Origin: Verrucomicrobiota bacterium
GTDB lineage: Bacteria > Verrucomicrobiota > Kiritimatiellia > CAIQIC01 > Lenti-01
Direction of reading: 5' to 3'
Length of the DNA: 5,046 bases
Assembly: GCA_022709625.1 (NCBI GenBank)
Contig: JAKLIL010000162.1
Coordinates: 1 to 5,046 of the forward strand
Below are positions 1 to 5,046 of this stretch, one piece after another. The notes beneath the pieces are model-generated. The model had not been told where the DNA came from and ran no database searches. It worked only from the letters and a program-made list of their open reading frames with translations. Each line of letters starts with the position of its first letter. The stretch's first letter is position 1. The position numbers and the translations under genes were made by a program.

Positions 1-570
1 ATCAAGGGGCCCGACCGCGATCTGTTCGACGTGCTGCTGCGGCGCCTGGGCCCGCTGCCGATCATTGCCGAGGACCTGGGCCTCATTACGCCGCCGGTGG
101 AAGCCCTGCGCGACCGGTTCGAATTCCCCGGCATGCGCATTCTGCAGTTCGCGTTCGGCAACGACGACCGCGCCGACGAGTTCCGGCCCGAGAGCTACCC
201 GGCCCATTGCTGCGTCTATACCGGCACGCACGACAACGACACCACCATCGGCTGGTTCCACAGCGAATCCGGCAAGGGCAGCACCCGCACCGAAGAGGAA
301 ATCGCCGCCGAGCGCAAGATGATCCTCGACTATCTCCGGACGGACGGCCGCGAAATCAACTGGGACTTGATCAACTTGGGCGCCCGCTCGAACGCGGATA
401 CCTTCGTGGTGCCCCTGCAGGATTTGCTGGGCCTGGGCTCGGAGGCCCGCATGAATACGCCCGGCGTGGCCGACGGCAATTGGCAGTGGCGGTTCGCCTG
501 GGACCAGTTCACGGATGCCATCCGCGATCGGTTTACCTACGTGACCCGCGCCACCGGCCGGCTGCACTGA
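1..570 (+). CDS. malQ: 4-alpha-glucanotransferase (amylomaltase, GH77), C-terminal part
   Basis: Cytosolic disproportionating enzyme that moves alpha-1,4-glucan segments between maltodextrins, in glycogen or maltodextrin metabolism. The reading frame is open from base 1, so the start lies outside the window; 189 residues are visible of a family usually near 500 or more. Visible GH77 hallmarks are IIAEDLG (visible residues 21-27), whose Glu24 matches the family acid/base; FPGMRILQFAF, the hydrophobic strand that follows; YTGTHDNDTTIGW (around residues 73-85), whose Asp78 matches the transition-state-stabilising Asp; and the C-terminal PLQDLLGLGSEARMN followed by NWQWR. The catalytic nucleophile lies upstream and cannot be checked. 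The protein ends at a TGA only 7 bp before glf, so the two may share a transcript. The family call is very secure; the physiological substrate is inferred from the family. Confidence 0.96.
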   Translation: MKGPDRDLFDVLLRRLGPLPIIAEDLGLITPPVEALRDRFEFPGMRILQFAFGNDDRADEFRPESYPAHCCVYTGTHDNDTTIGWFHSESGKGSTRTEEEIAAERKMILDYLRTDGREINWDLINLGARSNADTFVVPLQDLLGLGSEARMNTPGVADGNWQWRFAWDQFTDAIRDRFTYVTRATGRLH

Positions 571-577
571 TTTTCCG

Positions 578-1735
578 ATGGCCACGACGCGCCACAAAAC
601 GGTCATCGTCGTCGGCGCCGGCTTTTACGGCGCGGTGATGGCCGAGCGGTTCGCCAACGAACTGGGTTGGCGGGCGATCGTGCTGGAGAAGCGCAACCAT
701 GTGGGCGGCAATTCCTGGTCGTGCCCGGATCCCGAAACCGGAATCGAGGTCCATGTCTACGGCCCGCACATTTTCCACACGTCGCACGAACAGGGCTGGA
801 AGTACCTGAACCGCTTCACGGCGTTCAACAACTACCGGCACACGGTCTGGGCGACGCGCCAGGGAAGGGTCTATCCGCTGCCCTTTGGTCTGGCGGCGAT
901 CAATCTTCTGCTTGGCCGCCGGCTTTCGCCCGCGGAGGCCCAGGCCTGGGTGCAGGCCGAAGCGGCGAAGGAAGGCATCGGCGCGCCCAAAAACCTCGAG
1001 GAAAAGGCGCTTTCGCTCATTGGCCGCCCCCTCTACGAGGCCTTCGTCAAGGAGTATACGGAAAAGCACTGGGGGCGGAAGGCGACCGAACTGCCGGCCT
1101 ACATCATCACGCGCCTCCCGGTGCGCTACACCTACGACGTGGGCTACTACAACGACCGATGGCAGGGCATCCCCGTGGACGGCTACGGCGCCATTTTCAG
1201 GAAACTGCTGGTCCATCCCAACGTCGAGGTCCGGCTGAACGTCGACTATTTCCAGGTGCGGGATTCGTTGCCGCCGCACGACCTGCTGGTGTACACGGGG
1301 CCGCTCGACCGGTTTTTCGACTACCGGCACGGGCGGCTGGGTTGGCGGTCCGTCCGGTTCGAATCCCGGGTGCTGGATGTCGAGGACTTCCAGGGCACTT
1401 CGGTGATGAACGAATGCGACGGTGCCGTGCCCTATACCCGCACGCACGAATTCAAGCATTTCACGCCGGAACGGAAATTCGCGAAAACGATTGTCTACCG
1501 CGAGTACTCGTTTGCTCCGGGGCCCAAAGACGACCTGTACTATCCCGTGCGTAACGCGGATGATTTGGCGATCCATGCGAAATACATGGCGGAAGCCCGC
1601 CATATTCCGCACGTGGTCTTCGGGGGGCGGCTCGGCGCCTACGCCTACCTCGACATGGAAAACACGGTCAGCACGGCTCTGGACCGGTTCGAGGAGATCA
1701 GGCGGAATCTGGCCGCCGGCCAAGCCGGCGCCTGA
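578..1735 (+). CDS. glf: UDP-galactopyranose mutase
   Basis: Flavoenzyme that interconverts UDP-galactopyranose and UDP-galactofuranose, the donor for galactofuranose in O-antigens, capsules and other glycans; cytosolic. At 385 aa it is of normal bacterial length. The N-terminus carries the FAD Rossmann motif GAGFYG (residues 13-18), Glu37 at the end of strand 2, and GG at 43-44. The family block GPHIFHT is at 62-68. By alignment from memory to the Klebsiella enzyme, the key residues are present: Trp165, Arg179, Tyr190, Arg288 (in PYTRTHEFKHF), Tyr322 (in YYPV), Tyr357 and Asp359 (in GRLGAYAYLDM); the last four keep the spacing of Arg280, Tyr314, Tyr349 and Asp351. ATG 578 is chosen because it puts the dinucleotide fold at the N-terminus; no Shine-Dalgarno is visible, so coupling to malQ (7-bp gap) is possible. 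The last 38 bp overlap the convergent gene. Confidence 0.97.
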   Translation: MATTRHKTVIVVGAGFYGAVMAERFANELGWRAIVLEKRNHVGGNSWSCPDPETGIEVHVYGPHIFHTSHEQGWKYLNRFTAFNNYRHTVWATRQGRVYPLPFGLAAINLLLGRRLSPAEAQAWVQAEAAKEGIGAPKNLEEKALSLIGRPLYEAFVKEYTEKHWGRKATELPAYIITRLPVRYTYDVGYYNDRWQGIPVDGYGAIFRKLLVHPNVEVRLNVDYFQVRDSLPPHDLLVYTGPLDRFFDYRHGRLGWRSVRFESRVLDVEDFQGTSVMNECDGAVPYTRTHEFKHFTPERKFAKTIVYREYSFAPGPKDDLYYPVRNADDLAIHAKYMAEARHIPHVVFGGRLGAYAYLDMENTVSTALDRFEEIRRNLAAGQAGA

Positions 1736-2642
1736 GGATCGCCGGGATTTGCCGGACGAGCCGTCCGGCCCGCGGCCAGGCCCGGCCGAGAACCGACCGC
1801 TCCCAGGCCGTGGTCGGCAAATTGGCGGCGCGCAGGTCTTCCAGCAACGAAGAACGGTCCAGCCAATCCTGCTGGTTGAAGAACGTGTAGTGGTGCACCA
1901 CCGCGTGGGCGGCGAGCACGACGAGCTTGTTGTTCTCCGCGATCCACTTGCCCCAGCCTACCTCGTCCTGTTCCTGGACGCCGCCGATCTCCTGCCAATG
2001 CCGGTAGTCGTAGCAGATGCAGTTGATGCTGAACCGGGCGTGGAACGGCACCCACTTTTCCCGGGCCCGTTCGCGCACCCGCCGGTTGGCCTCCTCCAGA
2101 TGGAGGAACCGGCGGACCAGCCACTCCGCGAGATGGGGATAGAACCAGATGGGGCCGTCCGCCGCCGGCGCGTGGGCGGCATGCGGCAACTTCAAATATT
2201 CCGCGCGGACGTCCGGAAACAGGTTCAGCAGCTGCCAGCAGCCCAGGCCGTTGTTGGGGATCGTGGCCGTCACGAGGGACAGGTCGGGCCGGTTCCGGTG
2301 CGCGGCATGCGCTTCGGCCAATACTTCGTCCCAGTCGGCGGAAACTAACGTGTCTTCGTCGATCTTGAAGTACAGGGAATCGGGATAGCGCCGGACGCAC
2401 TCGTTCTGGAGGTTGGAGATGAGCCAGCCCCGTCCGCGGGGTCCGGCGATGGTGTCCCAGGGAACGTCGGGATGCGCGGCCATGACGCGGCGCACGTAGC
2501 GTAGATGCCGGCCTTTCACGCCGTTCAGCAGAAGCACCACCCGGTCGAACCGGCGGATGGATCCGCCGCGGACCAGCAGGTCCATGCAGAGCTTGAAGCA
2601 GTCCAGCCGGTGGCTGGTCAACACCATGAGGATTTTCTTCAT
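1698..2642 (-). CDS. Glycosyltransferase-like protein, GT-A fold (family not assigned)
   Basis: A 314-residue protein without a signal peptide or membrane segment, so probably cytosolic or membrane-associated. It starts with a short hydrophobic strand (KKILMVLTS, 2-10) and continues with RFDRVVLLLNG (31-41), typical of the nucleotide-binding half of GT-A enzymes. YFKIDEDTLVSADW (91-104) holds an acidic DED (95-97) in the place of the metal-binding DxD motif. Later come DEVGWGKW (226-233), a possible acceptor or base region, and VVHHYTFF (248-255), whose His250/251 could supply the C-terminal metal ligand seen in many GT-A enzymes. The tail from about 285 is Arg-rich and basic, possibly for membrane contact. 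ATG at 2642 is the natural start; the upstream gap has no convincing Shine-Dalgarno. It is convergent with and overlaps glf, and divergent from the CDP-glucose dehydratase gene. Sugar donor and acceptor are unknown; a galactofuranosyl or CDP-deoxysugar transfer role is only suggested by context. Confidence 0.8.
   Translation of the reverse strand: MKKILMVLTSHRLDCFKLCMDLLVRGGSIRRFDRVVLLLNGVKGRHLRYVRRVMAAHPDVPWDTIAGPRGRGWLISNLQNECVRRYPDSLYFKIDEDTLVSADWDEVLAEAHAAHRNRPDLSLVTATIPNNGLGCWQLLNLFPDVRAEYLKLPHAAHAPAADGPIWFYPHLAEWLVRRFLHLEEANRRVRERAREKWVPFHARFSINCICYDYRHWQEIGGVQEQDEVGWGKWIAENNKLVVLAAHAVVHHYTFFNQQDWLDRSSLLEDLRAANLPTTAWERSVLGRAWPRAGRLVRQIPAILRRRLGRRPDSA
1714..1730. repeat. GC-rich hairpin at the glf 3' end
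   Basis: A perfect 7-bp stem (arms 1714-1720 and 1724-1730, core GCCGGC in both arms) with a 3-nt loop, in the last codons of glf and also inside the 3' coding end of the convergent glycosyltransferase gene. No T-run follows on either strand, so it is not a classical intrinsic terminator. In GC-rich coding DNA such a stem could be chance. Its position at a convergent junction, 20 bp before a second hairpin, is the reason to record it. Confidence 0.35.
1751..1769 (+). terminator. Candidate hairpin terminator downstream of glf
   Basis: A perfect 8-bp inverted repeat (arms GCCGGACG at 1751-1758 and CGTCCGGC at 1762-1769) with a 3-nt loop begins 15 nt after the glf stop codon. This is where a transcript running from malQ-glf would need to end before entering the opposite-strand gene. 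There is no T-tract after it, so it would have to act as a stem-only or Rho-assisted signal. It lies inside the coding sequence of the minus-strand gene, which may explain why the sequence is constrained. The inverted repeat is seen directly; its function is inferred. Confidence 0.35.
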
Positions 2643-2665
2643 AATCCGGGGGAATCGGGTATGAT
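2638..2665 (+). promoter_or_regulatory. Candidate sigma-70-type promoter for the CDP-glucose dehydratase gene
   Basis: TATGAT at 2660-2665 differs by one base from the -10 consensus, and TTCATA at 2638-2643 matches four of six -35 positions, with a 16-bp spacer. Transcription would begin near 2672-2675, at or just before the ATG at 2675, giving a leaderless or almost leaderless message. This agrees with the absence of any Shine-Dalgarno before that ATG. The -35 box overlaps the first codons of the divergent gene. The motif match is seen; activity is inferred. Confidence 0.4.
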
Positions 2666-2674
2666 GCTAGCACG

Positions 2675-3766
2675 ATGAATCGCCACGGCCAGTCCAATCT
2701 CCGCGAGGTCTACCGCGGCCAGCGCGTTTGGCTGACGGGCGACACCGGCTTCAAGGGCTCGTGGCTGGCCTTCTGGTTGCGGCGGTTGGGGGCGGAGGTT
2801 CTGGGCATCGGGCTCGCGCCGGAAACGGACGCAGGCCCCTTTGTGCGCGCCGATCTAGGCACGCTGATTCGCCACGAAACGGCCGATGTCCGGGACCAGG
2901 CGCGGATGGCGGCGCTGGCCATGGAGTTCAAGCCCGACATGGCGTTCCATTTGGCGGCGCAAGCCCTGGTGCGCCGGTCGTACGTGGATCCGGTCGAGAC
3001 CTTCGACGTCAACGTGCGCGGCACGGCCCACGTGCTTGACGCCGTGCGGCGCGCCGGACGGCCTTGCGCGGTCGTGGTGGTCACCAGCGACAAATGCTAC
3101 GCCAACCGCGAAGAGGATTACGCCTACCGCGAAGACGATCCCCTGGGCGGGCACGATCCCTACAGCGCGTCGAAGGGCGGCGAGGAACTCGTGGCCGCGT
3201 CCTACCGGGCCGCTTTTTTCGCGCCGGCCGGGAACGTGCGGCTGGCCACCGCGCGCGCGGGCAACGTGATCGGGCCCGGCGATTGGGCGGCGGACCGCAT
3301 TGTGCCCGACGCCGTGCGGGCGTTTTGCGCCGGCCGAAAACTGTCCGTGCGCAATCCCCGCGCCGTGCGGCCATGGCAGCACGTGCTGGAGCCGTTGGGC
3401 GGCTACCTCCGGCTGGGGCAGGCCTTGCTGGAGGAAGGGGCGGCCGTTGCGGAAGGTTGGAACTTCGGACCGGATCCATCCAGCGCGCGCACCGTCGGCG
3501 AATTGGCCGAGCGGTTCTGCCAAGCCTGGGGCCCCGGGGCCGGCTGGGAAGCCGCGCCCGATCCCGCCAATCCCCACGAGGCGCATCTGCTGCAGTTGGC
3601 CATCGACAAGGCCGGCGCGCGCCTCGGCTGGCAGCCGAAGTGGGATTTCGAAAACACGGTGCGGCGAACGGCGGAGGGCTACCGGACCATGCTGGCGGCA
3701 CCGGACGCCTTGGCCGTGCGGTATTTCATGGATGCGGAACTGGCCGCCTACGAAGCCGGATCGTGA
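2675..3766 (+). CDS. rfbG: CDP-glucose 4,6-dehydratase
   Basis: NAD-dependent extended short-chain dehydrogenase that turns CDP-D-glucose into CDP-4-keto-6-deoxy-D-glucose, the branch point to CDP-linked 6-deoxy and 3,6-dideoxy sugars of O-antigens; also named ddhB. At 363 aa it has the family's usual size. The distinctive Rossmann motif TGDTGFKGSW (21-30) separates this family from the dTDP- and GDP-sugar dehydratases. Other signatures are FHLAAQALVRRSY (91-103), TSDKCYAN (137-144), the catalytic YSASK (Tyr163, Lys167), ARAGNVIGPGDWAADRIVPD (193-212) and RPWQHVLEPLGGYL (232-245). An in-frame TAA at 2642-2644 and no other start before ATG 2675 fix the N-terminus. No ribosome-binding site precedes it (see the promoter entry). 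It heads a plus-strand run that continues with an SDR epimerase/reductase and a flavoprotein. Its usual partner, glucose-1-phosphate cytidylyltransferase, is not visible in the window. Confidence 0.95.
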   Translation: MNRHGQSNLREVYRGQRVWLTGDTGFKGSWLAFWLRRLGAEVLGIGLAPETDAGPFVRADLGTLIRHETADVRDQARMAALAMEFKPDMAFHLAAQALVRRSYVDPVETFDVNVRGTAHVLDAVRRAGRPCAVVVVTSDKCYANREEDYAYREDDPLGGHDPYSASKGGEELVAASYRAAFFAPAGNVRLATARAGNVIGPGDWAADRIVPDAVRAFCAGRKLSVRNPRAVRPWQHVLEPLGGYLRLGQALLEEGAAVAEGWNFGPDPSSARTVGELAERFCQAWGPGAGWEAAPDPANPHEAHLLQLAIDKAGARLGWQPKWDFENTVRRTAEGYRTMLAAPDALAVRYFMDAELAAYEAGS

Positions 3767-3795
3767 AAGCATATCCCGCCATGATGCCATCCCCG

Positions 3796-3842
3796 TGCGT
3801 CCGGTTTGCCGGAGTCGGCAGGCAACCCGGCCAACGGACGCA
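3796..3842 (+). repeat. Inverted repeat in the gap before the SDR gene
   Basis: In the 112-bp space between the dehydratase stop (3766) and the next start (3879), TGCGTCCG (3796-3803) and CGGACGCA (3835-3842) are perfect 8-bp complements. Inside, GGTTTGCC (3803-3810) can pair with GGCAACC (3821-3827) with one bulged T, so a two-part hairpin is possible (the arms share base 3803, so the outer stem may be 7 bp). No T-run follows, so a standard terminator is unlikely; an mRNA-processing, stabilising or leader structure is possible. The rest of the gap shows nothing recognisable apart from the ribosome-binding site. Confidence 0.35.
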
Positions 3843-3865
3843 ACCTCCGTCGAGCAACCTGATCC

Positions 3866-3874
3866 GGAAAGGGG
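3866..3874 (+). promoter_or_regulatory. Ribosome-binding site that fixes the SDR gene start
   Basis: GGAAAGGGG, a purine-rich Shine-Dalgarno-like run, ends 4 nt before ATG 3879. It is the only good candidate of this kind in the window. It supports starting the protein at 3879 even though the same frame stays open far upstream, through the dehydratase gene. Confidence 0.6.
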
Positions 3875-3878
3875 CCCA

Positions 3879-4754
3879 ATGCAGATCGTGGTAACTGGCG
3901 CGGCCGGTTTCATTGGCCGCCGGGTGGTGGCGCAGTTGGCCAGGGAAAACGTCCATGTGCTGGCGGTCGACCGCGCGGCGGCGCCGCCCGGTCTGCCGGC
4001 CGGAGTCGAATTCGTATGCGCGGATGCGGCCGAAGTCGTACCGGGGTTGAGCGGCAATTTCGTTCTGGCGCATTTGGCCTGGTACATGGATCGCAGCAAT
4101 CCGGAAGCCCAGGCGGCTTCGGTGGAGGTGCTCCTGCGCACGATCGCAAATCCGTGGCTGCATGGCGTGGTCGGCATGGGCAGCGCCGAAGAATACGGCG
4201 AGTTGGAAGGCTGCTTGCGCGAAGACATGGCACCCGGTTCCCGGCTCTCGGCCTATGGCTGGGCCAAGGTGGAGTCGTGCCGGTCTTTGCGGCTTTGGGC
4301 GGAAAAGCCCAACAACAAGGCGATCTGGTTGCGGCCTTTTATCGCATACGGTCCGGGGCAAAGCGGCAGCATGGCCATTCCCTATGCCGTCGATTGCGCC
4401 CGGGAACGGCGAGAAGCCGATTTTTCCGAAGGCCTGCAGGGCCGCGATTTCGTGCACGTGGACGACGTCGCGATCGGCATTGCGCAGGCCGCCCGCCGCT
4501 TGCCGGATTTGGCGACCGGATTCACGGTGTGCAACATGGGTTGCGGCAAACCGGTACGGCTGCGCGACGTGCTGGCGCGGATTGCCCGCAACCACGATGC
4601 GGTGGATTTGTTCCATTTCGGCGCCCGGCCCATGCGGGTGGGCGAACCCCGTGAACAATATGCCGACTTGACCAAGGTTCGCGGCGTACTGGGCTGGAAA
4701 GCGCGCATCCCGTGGGAGCAAGGCATCGACGAACTGTGCTCCAGAAACGCATGA
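3879..4754 (+). CDS. NAD-dependent epimerase/dehydratase family protein, probable nucleotide-sugar 4-reductase or epimerase
   Basis: A 291-aa extended short-chain dehydrogenase, cytosolic. The N-terminal dinucleotide motif TGAAGFIG (6-13) and Asp31 at the end of strand 2 favour NAD(H). The catalytic set is Ser102 (in GMGSAEEYG, 99-107) with Tyr126 and Lys130 (YGWAK). RPFIAYGPGQ (152-161), RDFVHVDDVA (189-198) and a final LGW (271-273) are family signatures of the substrate-binding half. The length and the C-terminal pattern (RDF.HVDDV, then FHFGARPMRVGE at 245-256, then LGW) recall CDP-abequose synthase-type reductases, compared from memory only. Being next to a CDP-glucose 4,6-dehydratase, it may reduce or epimerise CDP-4-keto-6-deoxyglucose. 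The ATG is set by its ribosome-binding site and by the Rossmann motif at the N-terminus. Its stop overlaps the next start as ATGA, so the two are probably coupled. Family secure, substrate not. Confidence 0.9.
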   Translation: MQIVVTGAAGFIGRRVVAQLARENVHVLAVDRAAAPPGLPAGVEFVCADAAEVVPGLSGNFVLAHLAWYMDRSNPEAQAASVEVLLRTIANPWLHGVVGMGSAEEYGELEGCLREDMAPGSRLSAYGWAKVESCRSLRLWAEKPNNKAIWLRPFIAYGPGQSGSMAIPYAVDCARERREADFSEGLQGRDFVHVDDVAIGIAQAARRLPDLATGFTVCNMGCGKPVRLRDVLARIARNHDAVDLFHFGARPMRVGEPREQYADLTKVRGVLGWKARIPWEQGIDELCSRNA

Positions 4755-5046
4755 AGCGCGCGCGCGACGTGATGGTGCTGGGGGGGGGGCTGGCGGGGCT
4801 GGGTTTTGCCCGGCATTGGCCGGGTTGCCGCGTGTACGAAGCGGATTCGGAGCCTGGCGGGTACGCGCGTTCGCACGAATTCGCCGGCGTCTGGTTCGAC
4901 CGTGGGGCGCATATCTGCCATTCGCAGGACGAGGCGTGGCTGAAGCTCGTGTGCGCGGCGGCGCCAATGCATGTCATTGCCAAAAGCGCGGTTCTGAACC
5001 ACAAGGCGGGACGCTGGTTCGCCTATCCGGTGCAGAACCATCTGTT
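4751..5046 (+). CDS. FAD-dependent oxidoreductase, UGM/amine-oxidase-like, N-terminal part
   Basis: The first 98 residues of a flavoprotein that runs off the right edge. The start ATG shares bases with the previous stop (ATGA), a classic coupled arrangement; there is no separate Shine-Dalgarno. The FAD Rossmann motif is GGGLAG (11-16), followed by Glu30 for the ribose, PGGYARS (35-41) and FDRGAH (49-54), then RWFAYPVQNHL (88-98). This order, with the 'YPVQN' element, is typical of FAD enzymes in polysaccharide clusters annotated as protoporphyrinogen-oxidase-like or UDP-galactopyranose-mutase-like. It is not a second copy of the upstream glf: the GPHIFHT block is replaced by a GAHICHS variant. 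What it oxidises or isomerises cannot be told from this fragment. The GGG motif is encoded within a run of ten G, which makes the frame vulnerable to slippage or sequencing error. Confidence 0.85.
   Translation, partial: MKRARDVMVLGGGLAGLGFARHWPGCRVYEADSEPGGYARSHEFAGVWFDRGAHICHSQDEAWLKLVCAAAPMHVIAKSAVLNHKAGRWFAYPVQNHL
4780..4789 (+). repeat. Homopolymer run of ten G
   Basis: Ten consecutive G residues lie about 30 bp inside the coupled flavoprotein gene and supply its glycine triplet as three GGG codons plus the last base of a CTG. A gain or loss of one or two bases would shift the frame near residue 11 and abolish the protein. The frame is intact as given. Confidence 0.9.

Noticed and set aside
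533..1723. Long open minus-strand frame (396 codons) opposite glf
   Set aside because: It mirrors the strongly recognisable glf coding frame; the translation is rich in Arg, Val and Pro with no family motifs. Long antisense frames are expected in GC-rich genes.
1422..2348. Plus-strand frame (308 codons) spanning the glf end and the glycosyltransferase gene
   Set aside because: It crosses two supported genes out of frame, and its translation looks like a shadow.
1645..2697. Alternative minus-strand frame (350 codons) over the glycosyltransferase gene
   Set aside because: Low-complexity Arg/Pro/Ala translation. The neighbouring minus frame has ordered hydrophobic strands and a DxD-like motif, and is the real gene.
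3300..3878. N-terminal extension of the SDR frame back into the dehydratase gene
   Set aside because: The extension would overlap the dehydratase coding frame and is low-complexity. The ribosome-binding site and Rossmann motif place the start at 3879.
3781..3894. Possible 37-codon small gene in the 112-bp gap
   Set aside because: No ribosome-binding site, no recognisable features, and it overlaps the SDR start; more likely chance.
2855..4228. Long open minus-strand frame (457 codons) across the dehydratase and SDR genes
   Set aside because: It lies opposite two genes with complete catalytic motifs and shows no recognisable domain; a composition artefact.
3726..4967. Long open minus-strand frame (413 codons) opposite the SDR and flavoprotein genes
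   Set aside because: The Pro/Arg/Ala-rich translation has no motif, while the plus strand carries clear Rossmann proteins.
1..5046. CRISPR array, tRNA or rRNA gene, insertion-sequence ends, or attachment site
   Set aside because: No regularly spaced direct repeats, cloverleaf-like sequence, transposase motif or terminal inverted repeats were seen on either strand.

Overview
The window is a GC-rich, densely coding bacterial segment. Its base composition produces many long shadow frames on both strands. Six protein genes are supported. Five of them have obvious roles in carbohydrate or nucleotide-sugar metabolism, or look like glycan-assembly enzymes. Most starts have no good Shine-Dalgarno sequence. 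The taxon cannot be fixed from the sequence. A GC-rich, Gram-negative-type bacterium that makes a complex surface polysaccharide is the natural reading; the Verrucomicrobiota/Kiritimatiellota/Planctomycetota group is only a weak guess from protein style.

Layout. (1) 1-570, +: the C-terminal 189 residues of a GH77 4-alpha-glucanotransferase (MalQ), cut by the left window edge. (2) 578-1735, +: a complete UDP-galactopyranose mutase (Glf), 7 bp after malQ. (3) 1698-2642, -: a complete GT-A-type glycosyltransferase-like protein, convergent with glf and overlapping it by 38 bp. Two GC-rich hairpins lie at this junction. (4) 2675-3766, +: a complete CDP-glucose 4,6-dehydratase (RfbG/DdhB type), divergent from gene 3 across only 32 bp, with a promoter-like sequence in and just upstream of that gap. 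(5) 3767-3878: a 112-bp gap with an inverted repeat and a purine-rich ribosome-binding site. (6) 3879-4754, +: a complete short-chain NAD-dependent epimerase/reductase (291 aa). (7) 4751-5046, +: the first 98 residues of a FAD-dependent oxidoreductase of the UGM/amine-oxidase-like type, overlapping the previous stop as ATGA and cut by the right edge.

How they fit together. Glf makes UDP-galactofuranose. The CDP-glucose dehydratase makes CDP-4-keto-6-deoxyglucose, and the SDR protein just downstream is a good candidate to reduce or epimerise that intermediate to a finished CDP-deoxysugar. The GT-like protein could transfer one of these sugars. This looks like the edge of an O-antigen or exopolysaccharide locus next to a glycogen/maltodextrin gene. 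The cytidylyltransferase (RfbF) that should supply CDP-glucose, any RfbH-type 3-dehydratase, and any transporter or polymerase are not in the window.

Nothing here is clearly a wholly new system. The points most worth a second look are a run of ten G inside the FAD-binding motif of the last gene (possible slippage switch or sequence error), the unassigned CDP-sugar product, the unassigned divergent glycosyltransferase, the near-leaderless arrangement at the rfbG-type gene, and the tandem hairpins where glf and the GT gene converge.
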